Shown piece by piece: positions 14,318 to 22,177 of a stretch of 64,000 bases of DNA. Made by a program: the position numbers and the translations under genes. Source of the stretch: an uncultured Eubacteriales bacterium (GTDB taxonomy: Bacteria; Bacillota; Clostridia; Monoglobales; Monoglobaceae); assembly GCA_900545865.1 (NCBI GenBank), contig URAN01000006.1, positions 15,102-79,101 on the forward strand, written 5' to 3'. Each line of letters opens with the position of its first letter. Within the stretch, counting starts at the first letter, position 1. Under the pieces are notes generated by a model. It did not search any database and was not told the origin of the DNA. It worked only from the letters and a program-made list of their open reading frames with translations.

Positions 14318-16846
14318 TTAAATCGATGCCTGTTCCGTTCTGTTTATTATATCATCCTGAAGCGATTTCGAAAGAGTGGTAAACAGCGCACTGTAACCCG
14401 CAACCCTCACAACAAGACTTCTGTACTTGTCGGGATTTTTCTGTGCATCGCGCAATGTTTCGCGACTTACAACATTGAACTGCATATGACTTCCCTTTTG
14501 GTCGAAATATCCGCGAACCAATGTAACAAATCCCTCAAGCCCCGACCGACCGGCAAGCGCGGACGGGTGGAATTTCATATTAAACAAAGTTCCGTTTGAC
14601 GCGATATAATGGTCGAGCCGCGATACCGAGTTCGCCGCCGCGGTCGGACCGTTGACATCCCTGCCCGCCGCTGGTGAAACACCGTCCGCAACCGGGGTGT
14701 GTGCAAACCTGCCGTCCGGCGTTGCGCCCGTTTGAGCACCGAGCGGAACATTTGCCGAAACGGGATACAGTCCTGCCTGGAACTGTCCGCCTCTGGGATT
14801 TTTATACTTTTCAAGCGGTCTTGTATATGTATAAGCAACATCTCTTGCAAACGCGTCAACAGTACTGTTGTCGTTTCCAAACTTAGGAATCTCGTCTATC
14901 ATTTCGAGCAATTTATCATACTTTTCTTTATCTTCCCGTGAACAGCCGCCGCCCGATGCTTCTTTTATGACTCTTGCGACAATTTCATCATTTATCTCTA
15001 TTCCGCTGTCCGCCATACTCTTTAAAATGCCGACCGCAATTTTTTCGGTTTCTTTATCGGATAAAGGCTTGCCGTAATTATTTTCAAGTGCTTTTTTATA
15101 TTCCTCAATCGTAACCTTTTTTTCGTCATATACCAATGTTTTTATCGCATAGAGCGAATCCGCCATATTTGCAATACCGAATCCCTGCGGCCCGGTAAAG
15201 TTATATACCGCACCGCCGTTTTGTACGCTCTTTCCTCTCTTTATACAATCATCAACCATCGATGACAAAAACGGAAGAGGACATCTCTCGGCGTGAGCCG
15301 TGTCTATTGCATTATCCGCATTAACAAGCAGCTCTATCATATCATTCATTTGCGCTTTATACGCATTATAAAAATCATCAAACGTCTTGAATTCCGAAAC
15401 TTCACCCGTGCGCCGTCCGAGCTGATAACCCTTATCCATACCGTTTGAAAAAACAAGTTCGAGAGGGCGGCACATATTAAAGAACGCAGCGTCATGCCAT
15501 CCGTCCGTCTTGCCTGCTTTTTGCGGCTCAACACAGCCTATTATGTTATAATCTCTTGCGTCTTCAAGCGTCAGTCCGCGGCTTATCAATGCAGGAATTA
15601 TTACCTCATCGTTGTAATATGCCGGGAGACCGATGCCCGTTCGGGTCAGCTCTGCCGCTTTGATTAAAAATTCGTGCGGCGAACCGTTCCAGACCCTTAC
15701 CGAGAACGACGGCTGAGGCAGCATAACGTGCATACTCGCCTCTATACACATAAAGGATAAATCGTTCGTCGCGTCTATTCCCTCTGAATTCTGACCGCCG
15801 GCTATGAGATTCTGAAAAAGGCTGTACCCCGCAAATCCCTCAGCCGATGCCGCGTCACGCGCTTTGTTCAAGTCATTTAACTTAACCCAAATACAATCCA
15901 TAAGCTCTTGCGCAAATTCTCTCGTTATTGCCCCGCTTACAATATCATTTTTATAATACGGATACATATATTGGTCAAATCTGCCCGGCGAAATCGAATG
16001 TCCGCTCGACTCAATCTGAATCAGCATTTGAACAAACCAGAATGACTGACAAGCCTCATAAAAGTTTCTCGCGCCGTATTCGGGAACTCTTTCGCAATTT
16101 TCGGCAATCTTTAAAAGTTCGCGGCTGCGCACAATGTCGCTTTCTTTTTGAGAAAGCTCTCTTGCCAATGCCGCATATCTCTTTGCATATGTAACAGCCG
16201 CCTCACAGCTTATAATTACCGCTTTTAAAAACTCGTGACGAACCGAATAATCGGGTTCGCCGACCGAATGACTTTCAAGCTCGGATTTTGTGCGGTCGAT
16301 TATTCCTCTGAATCCTGTTTTTAAAACCTCATCATATTTAACAGTGACGTGTCCGACACCGTTATAAAAATAATTGCCCGGTGTGAATATGTTATGTTCT
16401 ATTGCTGCTGCCGCTCTTTCATCCATATATGATGTCGCAAGTTCGGATGTTGTCTTGCCGCTCCAGTATGCATTTGCCTCTTTAAGCTTTACCTTTGTTT
16501 CATCCGAAATATAAAACGGGTCGGCATCACGGGTCGCAATCGTATCAAACTCATCTTCGAGCCATTTATACGAAAATTCGGGGAATGTCTGGCATCCCCG
16601 CGGTGCTTTTGTTGCACTTCCGACAATAAGTTCTTCGCTTCGAATCACTATCGGAATATTTTTAAGTATGTGTTCAAACGCTTTCGCTTTTCTGATAATA
16701 AGCGGTTCATTTTCGGTACTCTTAAAACTTTCCGTCAGCAATACCGCACGGTCAGCCTCTATCTCGGGCATCTTTCTAAACAGGTTTTCTATAAGCCTGT
16801 CTATTCTTTCACTTTTCTTTATCTTTCCGCTGTAAAATTTCTGCAT
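14318..16846 (-). CDS. Glycyl-radical diol dehydratase (B12-independent propanediol/glycerol dehydratase)
   Basis: This 842-residue enzyme is the signature enzyme of the microcompartment. It carries the thiyl cysteine Cys438 and acid Glu440 in IIGCVEPQ. Asp452 in GWHDAAFFN stands 14 residues after the cysteine, as in Clostridium butyricum glycerol dehydratase. His166 is in GVGHV, Ser281 in ESSGHS, and the radical glycine Gly817 in RVAGYSA. This set marks diol dehydratases rather than PFL or choline lyase. With an encapsulated aldolase in the same operon, 1,2-propanediol from lactaldehyde is the likely substrate, giving propionaldehyde. There is no B12 machinery nearby. The start has AGAGGGG upstream. 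Confidence 0.93.
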   Translation of the reverse strand: MQKFYSGKIKKSERIDRLIENLFRKMPEIEADRAVLLTESFKSTENEPLIIRKAKAFEHILKNIPIVIRSEELIVGSATKAPRGCQTFPEFSYKWLEDEFDTIATRDADPFYISDETKVKLKEANAYWSGKTTSELATSYMDERAAAAIEHNIFTPGNYFYNGVGHVTVKYDEVLKTGFRGIIDRTKSELESHSVGEPDYSVRHEFLKAVIISCEAAVTYAKRYAALARELSQKESDIVRSRELLKIAENCERVPEYGARNFYEACQSFWFVQMLIQIESSGHSISPGRFDQYMYPYYKNDIVSGAITREFAQELMDCIWVKLNDLNKARDAASAEGFAGYSLFQNLIAGGQNSEGIDATNDLSFMCIEASMHVMLPQPSFSVRVWNGSPHEFLIKAAELTRTGIGLPAYYNDEVIIPALISRGLTLEDARDYNIIGCVEPQKAGKTDGWHDAAFFNMCRPLELVFSNGMDKGYQLGRRTGEVSEFKTFDDFYNAYKAQMNDMIELLVNADNAIDTAHAERCPLPFLSSMVDDCIKRGKSVQNGGAVYNFTGPQGFGIANMADSLYAIKTLVYDEKKVTIEEYKKALENNYGKPLSDKETEKIAVGILKSMADSGIEINDEIVARVIKEASGGGCSREDKEKYDKLLEMIDEIPKFGNDNSTVDAFARDVAYTYTRPLEKYKNPRGGQFQAGLYPVSANVPLGAQTGATPDGRFAHTPVADGVSPAAGRDVNGPTAAANSVSRLDHYIASNGTLFNMKFHPSALAGRSGLEGFVTLVRGYFDQKGSHMQFNVVSRETLRDAQKNPDKYRSLVVRVAGYSALFTTLSKSLQDDIINRTEQASI

Positions 16847-16864
16847 TTTATCTTCCCCTCTCTT

Positions 16865-17590
16865 TTATTCTTGCTGTATTTTAACAAGTTCGTCATGTAT
16901 ATCATCAATAATTATATTTCCGGGCACTTTGTTTTCGAGCTGTGACTTTTTCATTACAAATCTCATCGAACCGCAACGCATCATTCCCGTATCATTGAAC
17001 CCGTCACCGAAAACCGCCGTTTCCGACGTTCCTATCCCGAGTTTGTTCTGAATGAATCTAATCGCTTTTTCTTTACCCGCTCCTACTTTTATCCAATCCG
17101 TCCATTCACGGGTCTTATATATCTCATATGTGCATTGCGGCATCTCACAGTACGCCGCCGAATATTTTGAAATCTTTATTGTTTCATTATATATATTATT
17201 AAAATTATCTTTAATCAAAAACGCGCTTTCGCCGTACTTGTTTTTTATTATATCGAATATATTTGAATCCGTACACCACGAATCAAACACACCGTGAAAA
17301 ACCAAATTCGGTTTGTTTATCATGTTCCTTATCGAAAAACCGGGAATCGTATTCGAATCCAAAACTTCGCCGTTGTACACCACCGCACCGCCGTCAGCCG
17401 AAATATAATATATATCACCGAGATTATTAAAAATTCGTCTGAGTTCGCTATATTGCCTTCCGCTTGCGGCGGCAAATACTATATTCTTTTTATTAAATTC
17501 TTTGATTATGTTGATTGTTCTTTCGGACAAAAACATCTCGCCGCGCGGCAAGAGCGTTCCGTCAACATCGCATACAACAAGCTTTATCAT
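16865..17590 (-). CDS. Cof-type HAD-superfamily hydrolase
   Basis: This 241-residue HAD phosphatase has the nucleophile motif VVCDVDGTLL, motif II FAAASGRQ, and motif IV VFGDGFNDTGMM. A Cof-type cap domain sits between them. It is the first gene behind the operon's main promoter, 18 bases before the dehydratase gene. Such enzymes remove phosphate from sugar phosphates. A housekeeping role toward toxic sugar-phosphate intermediates is possible but only inference; I know no fixed partner of this kind in GRM loci. Confidence 0.85.
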   Translation of the reverse strand: MIKLVVCDVDGTLLPRGEMFLSERTINIIKEFNKKNIVFAAASGRQYSELRRIFNNLGDIYYISADGGAVVYNGEVLDSNTIPGFSIRNMINKPNLVFHGVFDSWCTDSNIFDIIKNKYGESAFLIKDNFNNIYNETIKISKYSAAYCEMPQCTYEIYKTREWTDWIKVGAGKEKAIRFIQNKLGIGTSETAVFGDGFNDTGMMRCGSMRFVMKKSQLENKVPGNIIIDDIHDELVKIQQE

Positions 17591-17630
17591 ATTTCATCAC
17601 TTAATATAATTTATTTTATCTCACTTAATA

Positions 17631-17658
17631 CTATACAACATTTAATATAAAATGTCAA
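17631..17658 (-). promoter_or_regulatory. Main promoter of the microcompartment operon
   Basis: On the minus strand TTGACA (17658-17653), a 16-base spacer and TATAGT (17636-17631), about 40 bases before the HAD gene. Confidence 0.8.
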
Positions 17659-17660
17659 TA

Positions 17661-17712
17661 GAAAACACAGAAAAAAATTAAAAAACGCAGAAAATAATTA
17701 AAAAACACAGAC
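17661..17712. promoter_or_regulatory. Three operator-like boxes, 20-bp spacing
   Basis: CACAG, CGCAG and CACAG occur at 17666, 17686 and 17706, each preceded by AAAA and exactly 20 bp apart, just upstream of the -35 box. Two related boxes at the internal promoter have the same spacing. The third box overlaps the T tract of the upstream gene's terminator. Confidence 0.6.
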
Positions 17713-17733
17713 AACCCGAAACCGGATTGCCTG
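17708..17733 (-). terminator. Terminator of the secreted-protein gene
   Basis: On the minus strand CAGGCAATCCG pairs with CGGGTTGTCTG (11 bp with G-U pairs), followed by TGTTTTTTAATTATTTT. It insulates the microcompartment promoter from the upstream gene. Confidence 0.65.
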
Positions 17734-17758
17734 CGCAAATGTTTTATTATTTTTTATT

Positions 17759-19219
17759 TTAATCATCAATCGTTACGGTAAGAATGTTATTTATATCATT
17801 ATAATCAACGTTCTTTTCGAACATTTCGGATATAAAACGAACGGGAATATAAGTTCTGTCATTTACCGTGAAAGCCGGAACATCGAGAGATAATTCTTTA
17901 TCATTGACTTTTACATTTTGACTTCCTATCTGCATTTCAATATTTACACTTCCGAATGAAATATTGATTTTTTCGGTGTTTTCGTCATATGAAATATTTT
18001 CATCGGGAATCCCGAGCATATTTGCAAGCTCACGCAGAGCAATAAATGTTCTGTCTTGTTTAACAAACGGTCTGTTCTTAAAACTTATTTCGTTGCCGTT
18101 ATACTTAACCTTTATCTCGTTATATCCGCCGTTGTTGTCGGGAATGACCCCTATCGGCATAGCTTCGCCGTTGAATATATTTGGCAAATAATCCGTTGGC
18201 AAACCTTTAAACACATCGATTGAGTTGCTTTCGTTAAGTTCGGGAAAGTCAATCTTATAATCATCGCTCAAAGGTTCAGCCGTACCGTTTAACTTTATTG
18301 TGAGACTTCCTTTATAATTATCCTTATTTAACTCAATATCATCGTTTGATTCTATATTATTATTGTTTAACGATAATTCCTCGCCCAGCTTATAAAGATC
18401 AACATCTATGTTCATTTCGCAATATATTTGGGATACCCCCGTATTGACGTTTCCATTAATCTTTAATTCGATATTAAAATCAAGAGCCGAAATATCAATT
18501 TTTTCTATTTCATCAAATATTTTATTTATTTGTTCATCCGTGATATTTACATTTTCATCTTTATTCAGCGATTCTTTGATAATATCCGATATATTTTCTT
18601 TGTTGTCGATTATCAGATTTTTTAAATCCTTCATCGACACTCTGAATATATACGTGTCACCGTCTTTAATCGGTTTTATTTCATCCAAAGACGAATAAAT
18701 TTCTTCTTTTAATTTCCGAACATTGGAATTTTCCGTATCCGAATACTCATTCTCCATTGCAACGAGCGCAGGTATAATTTCTTTTATCGGAAGAATTTTT
18801 TCAAAATCCATAACCAGATATTTTTCGCCGATTTGGTTGTTTAAAATTCCCGACAGAGCTTGGATTATCATTTTATACTTAAAATCATCCGAATTTGCAA
18901 AATCATAATCCATCCAAACATTCATCTTCATTGCATCGAACAGCGGCATTTTAAATTCCGCCGTTCCTGCCGCGCTCGCCTTTGTTTGGTCATCGTTTGT
19001 CACAATATTCAAATCATATGTATATGCCGCTCCGTTCAGCATACCGAATGAGGCTCCGCTTCCCTCGACCGACATATCCGCTTTAATGTGCGTGTTTCCT
19101 TTTATATTGCAAACACTTTCAAAATCATCCCAAACCGAATCATACGCGCATACCGACACGGCGCAAAATAGCATCATCAACGCCGTAAAAATTGCGGTAA
19201 CTCTAATCTTTCTTTTCAC
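17759..19219 (-). CDS. Secreted protein with copper-amine-oxidase-like stalk domain
   Basis: This 486-residue exported protein begins with a signal peptide (KRKIRVTAIFTALMMLFCAV, cut probably near CAYDS). A long, Asn/Asp-rich middle part (residues ~35-330) of unknown fold resembles clostridial lipoprotein-like surface domains. The C-terminal ~120 residues are a copper-amine-oxidase N-terminal-like stalk domain (RTFIALRELANMLGIPDENI and RTYIPVRFISEMF). These stalks are common on surface proteins of Clostridia and do not imply amine oxidase activity. The start is GTG with AAGGAG upstream. The function is unknown; surface location is well supported. Confidence 0.8.
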   Translation of the reverse strand: MKRKIRVTAIFTALMMLFCAVSVCAYDSVWDDFESVCNIKGNTHIKADMSVEGSGASFGMLNGAAYTYDLNIVTNDDQTKASAAGTAEFKMPLFDAMKMNVWMDYDFANSDDFKYKMIIQALSGILNNQIGEKYLVMDFEKILPIKEIIPALVAMENEYSDTENSNVRKLKEEIYSSLDEIKPIKDGDTYIFRVSMKDLKNLIIDNKENISDIIKESLNKDENVNITDEQINKIFDEIEKIDISALDFNIELKINGNVNTGVSQIYCEMNIDVDLYKLGEELSLNNNNIESNDDIELNKDNYKGSLTIKLNGTAEPLSDDYKIDFPELNESNSIDVFKGLPTDYLPNIFNGEAMPIGVIPDNNGGYNEIKVKYNGNEISFKNRPFVKQDRTFIALRELANMLGIPDENISYDENTEKINISFGSVNIEMQIGSQNVKVNDKELSLDVPAFTVNDRTYIPVRFISEMFEKNVDYNDINNILTVTIDD

Positions 19220-19304
19220 AAAAATTCACTCCTTAAAAATAAAGTTTTTTTCTTAACCTGATATTAGTTATCCGAATCGTATTCCGATAGCCGACATCAA
19301 GTTA

Positions 19305-19333
19305 AATATATCACACTTTTTTAAAATAATCAA
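19305..19333 (-). promoter_or_regulatory. Promoter of the stalk-domain protein
   Basis: On the minus strand TTGATT (19333-19328), a 17-base spacer and TATATT (19310-19305). Confidence 0.6.
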
Positions 19334-19356
19334 TACTTTTTATAAAAATTTCATAA

Positions 19357-20779
19357 TTATATTACCGCCTGTGAAGATTCAGACAGATTCATACTTCTGA
19401 CCGCACGCAAAATTCCGAGCATCGCCCAATACACAAGCATTGTTCTTGCGTCAAATATTGTTGTCTCAAAAAACGAAGAAACCGACAGCCCGACAAGCAT
19501 TGCAAGTCCGGCGGCAAAAAACTTTTTATACTTTTTCTCGCCGACAAGCAATGATGTGAGTGCCGAATGTGCAACCTTTAACACATATATCATAAAACCT
19601 ATAAGCATAACCGCCCCCGTATCGATTATAAAATTGACATATATCGAACTCAGGTTCATTTTCGTTATGTTATAAAAAGCTCCGCCTCCCTCAAAATTCG
19701 GATTCGCCGAATTGTATATCGCAATAAATTTATCCTTATCGACACCGAACCCCAAATCCCAGACTTTTTTTTCCGAGATTAATAACATTGTTTATTGCGT
19801 TTCCGTGCATAGCCGTTGCCTGAACCGTATATCTCAGGTTATTCGCAAGCGTTCCGAGACCGAGAGGAATCAAAAGTATTATAAATACCGCATATTTTTT
19901 ATTTGTAAGCATCAATATTGTCATTTCAATCAAAAATGCGATATACGCCGCTCTCGAACGGGTCGAAACAACCGCATTAAAAGCAATTATAAATATAAAA
20001 CCCATATAAAGATACTTACGCTTTCCGCGGACAAATTCCATAGGATACATTATGGAAAACGGAAAGATAAGTACAACAATCTCACCAAAGCTTACGCCGT
20101 CCGCCATTCCGCCGTGAGCCGGAATATTCCATATATTATTTTGGATAAACCCGATTGTACAAAGCGTTGAACAAATACAAAACATAACGAACAGCATTTT
20201 TTCCAAATCATCAAAATTCTTTATCGAAAAAGATACCAAAAAGAAAAAATCTATTCCGAACAGCATATACACAAGCGATGATATTGCACGATGCGGAAAC
20301 GCAAGTTCAATCAGTATTACAAATATAAATATCAGGGAATTTACCATAAACAAAACCGTTCCCGTCCTGTTTGTAATGTTGTGCGACAGATAAAAAAGCA
20401 TCAGCGCCGCAATGCTTGTTCCCCAAAACCAGGTGTTCCAAATCAAATCGGGTATAAGAATAATCGCACCCGTGAACAGAGCGGTATATATAATATCGAA
20501 CGAAATGTACGTTCTTTCAAACTTACCCGAAATTTTTTCAGCGCGCGCCGTCATTCTCGTATAAAGGCTGCTTTTATACCAAACCTCGGCGGTGTATTGG
20601 GTATAAAACAAGAATTTTACTATTTTAAGGTCAAATATAACCCTTTCGAACCACGACCACGCTTTAAATATAAAGCTGTTAAAAAATTCATCTTTTACGT
20701 AAGGTATAACCTTATCTTTAAACATTAAAATAATATATGATAAAAAACTTTCAAAATACAAGTCCTTTATCTTTTTCAT
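19357..20779 (-). pseudogene. O-antigen-ligase-like membrane protein, frameshifted in an A8 run
   Basis: Two overlapping frames (19736-20779 and 19357-19788) together encode one ~470-residue polytopic protein of the O-antigen ligase/Wzy type, with about ten hydrophobic segments and the characteristic VVSTRSRAAYIAFLIEM loop. The break lies at a run of eight A (minus strand; T at 19765-19772). Removing one A joins GKK directly to VWDLGFGVDKDKF and restores the frame. The cause may be a sequencing error, a recent mutation, or slippage that allows phase variation or transcriptional frameshifting. Full-length protein would build or attach surface polysaccharide. The start ATG 20779 has GGTGA upstream. 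Confidence 0.8.
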
Positions 20780-20801
20780 AAAAATCACCGTCCGATTTTT
20801 A

Positions 20802-21437
20802 TCAGCATTCAAAATAGTCTATCTCACCCAAACTTATTTTCGCGCTGCCGTTTGTTTTATCATTTATTCGGCCAATAAATTCTTTCTCTTTATCTGTCGG
20901 AACATACACATCAATACTTACCCTCCCGCCGTACTGTGCTTCGCCGCAGAACGCATCGGGATATTCCGAAATTTCATACTGTACTTTTCCTATCAGATTA
21001 TAAGCACATTCAATGACAATCTTTCTGCACAAGACCATATTCACAATTCCTGCCGCATTTATTCCCGCCTTTGCCGCCGCGGAATACGCATGAACAAGAC
21101 CGCCCGTACCGAGCAGAACTCCTCCGAAATACCTTGTCACCACTATAATTATGTCACAAAGACCTTCCTTTTTTATCATATCCAAAACAGGCATTCCCGC
21201 CGTTCCGCCGGGTTCGCCGTCATCGCTGTAGCGCATAGTATTATTTTCTCTTATTATATACGCATACACATTATGCCTTGCATCGCGGTGTTTTTGTTTT
21301 ATATGATTCAAGTATTCAAGCGCGCCGTCCTCTGTATCGACAGGCCGTACATATGCGATAAATCTTGAACGTTTTTCGATAATCTCGGCATTGGCACAAT
21401 CCTTAACCGTTTTATATTTATTATCTATTTTAATCAT
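20802..21437 (-). CDS. YigZ/IMPACT family protein (UPF0029)
   Basis: This 211-residue protein belongs to the YigZ/IMPACT family. The signature RYSDDGEPGGTAGMPVLDMI (residues 69-88) and the following TRYFGGVLLGTGGLVHAY are intact, and the C-terminal domain has the usual ferredoxin-like fold. The eukaryotic relative IMPACT regulates Gcn2; the bacterial role is uncertain. It is transcribed divergently from the ArsR gene, with its own promoter (TTGAAA, 17-base spacer, TATTCT on the minus strand). The frame ends just before the O-antigen-ligase-like gene. Confidence 0.9.
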   Translation of the reverse strand: MIKIDNKYKTVKDCANAEIIEKRSRFIAYVRPVDTEDGALEYLNHIKQKHRDARHNVYAYIIRENNTMRYSDDGEPGGTAGMPVLDMIKKEGLCDIIIVVTRYFGGVLLGTGGLVHAYSAAAKAGINAAGIVNMVLCRKIVIECAYNLIGKVQYEISEYPDAFCGEAQYGGRVSIDVYVPTDKEKEFIGRINDKTNGSAKISLGEIDYFEC

Positions 21438-21509
21438 TCCTTAAATTATTATATTAACAATAGAATATCATAATTATAAAAATTTTTCAAGAAAATTTTA
21501 AATTTTCTC

Positions 21510-21557
21510 TTGACAAATTATATTAAACGTGTTATTATATGAACAGATGTTCATATA
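21510..21557 (+). promoter_or_regulatory. ArsR-type promoter and operator
   Basis: TTGACA (21510-21515), a 17-base spacer and TATTAT (21533-21538). A perfect palindrome ATATGAACA-GA-TGTTCATAT (21537-21556) overlaps the -10 end and start site. TGAACA-n2-TGTTCA is the classic SmtB/CzrA-type metalloregulator operator, so the repressor at 21574 should bind here and be released by metal. Confidence 0.88.
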
Positions 21558-21573
21558 AGAGGAGGTTTATTAT

Positions 21574-21909
21574 ATGGATAATGTAAAAGAAACGCAGGAA
21601 GATTTAAAGAGGATTGACGAAATGATGCCGCCCGATGAGTTATTATATGACTTGGCGGATTTATTCAAGATATTCGGCGACACAACGAGGATAAAGATAT
21701 TGTATGCTCTGTCAGAGGCGGAGATGTGTGTGGGGGATATTGCCGAGTTGCTCGGTTTGACCCAGACGGCGGTATCGCACCAGCTTAGAGTTCTTAAAAC
21801 CAACAAACTTGTCAAGTTCCGAAAGGACGGAAAGATGGTACATTATTCCCTGTCCGATGACCACGTAACCAATATAATCAATATGGGTATGGAACACGTC
21901 GAAGAATAA
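21574..21909 (+). CDS. ArsR/SmtB-family zinc-type metal sensor
   Basis: This 111-residue winged-helix repressor has its recognition helix in LLGLTQTAVSHQLRVLKTNK. The C-terminal alpha-5 helix carries D-x-H-x10-H-x2-E (from SDDHVTNIIN to MEHVEE), the zinc/cobalt site of SmtB and CzrA. The alpha-3 cysteine site of CadC is only partly present (EMCVGD, one cysteine), so zinc is favoured over cadmium/lead. It precedes the metal-transporting ATPase and should repress it through the palindrome at 21537-21556. GGAGG is upstream of the start. Confidence 0.92.
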   Translation: MDNVKETQEDLKRIDEMMPPDELLYDLADLFKIFGDTTRIKILYALSEAEMCVGDIAELLGLTQTAVSHQLRVLKTNKLVKFRKDGKMVHYSLSDDHVTNIINMGMEHVEE

Positions 21910-22150
21910 GCGTACCGCTTAACCAACCCCGAGCAAGTTATAGAAACATAGAGGTCGAAGCCGCAAGCTTATCTTACAGATAGGTGCAAACACAGAATTT
22001 TAGGTGCCGCACAATCTGCAAGCATGCCGCTTAACCAACCCCGAGCAAGTCATAGAAACATAGAGGTCGATGCCGCAAGGGTATCTTACAAAACAGAGAT
22101 AAACACGGAATTTTACGTACCGCACAATCTGCATGCGTGCCGCTTAACTT
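21910..22150. repeat. Tandem ~112-bp repeat between metal sensor and ATPase
   Basis: Two full copies and a partial third (CCGCTTAAC at 21915, 22027 and 22140). Shared blocks include CCGCTTAACCAACCCCGAGC, TAGAAACATAGAGGTCGA and CCGCACAATCTGCA. No reading frame or RNA family is recognised. The reverse strand shares the CGGGGTT.GTTAAGCG core with the repeats at 5115-5267. Lying in the sensor-ATPase leader, it may affect ATPase expression. Confidence 0.75.
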
Positions 22151-22177
22151 AAATTATTAAAAACGGAGGTTTTCATT

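Noticed and set aside
17661..17712. Catabolite-control (cre) sites at the microcompartment promoter
   Set aside because: The boxes do not fit the TGNAANCGNTNNCA form; the 20-bp CACAG spacing suits a DeoR-type operator better.
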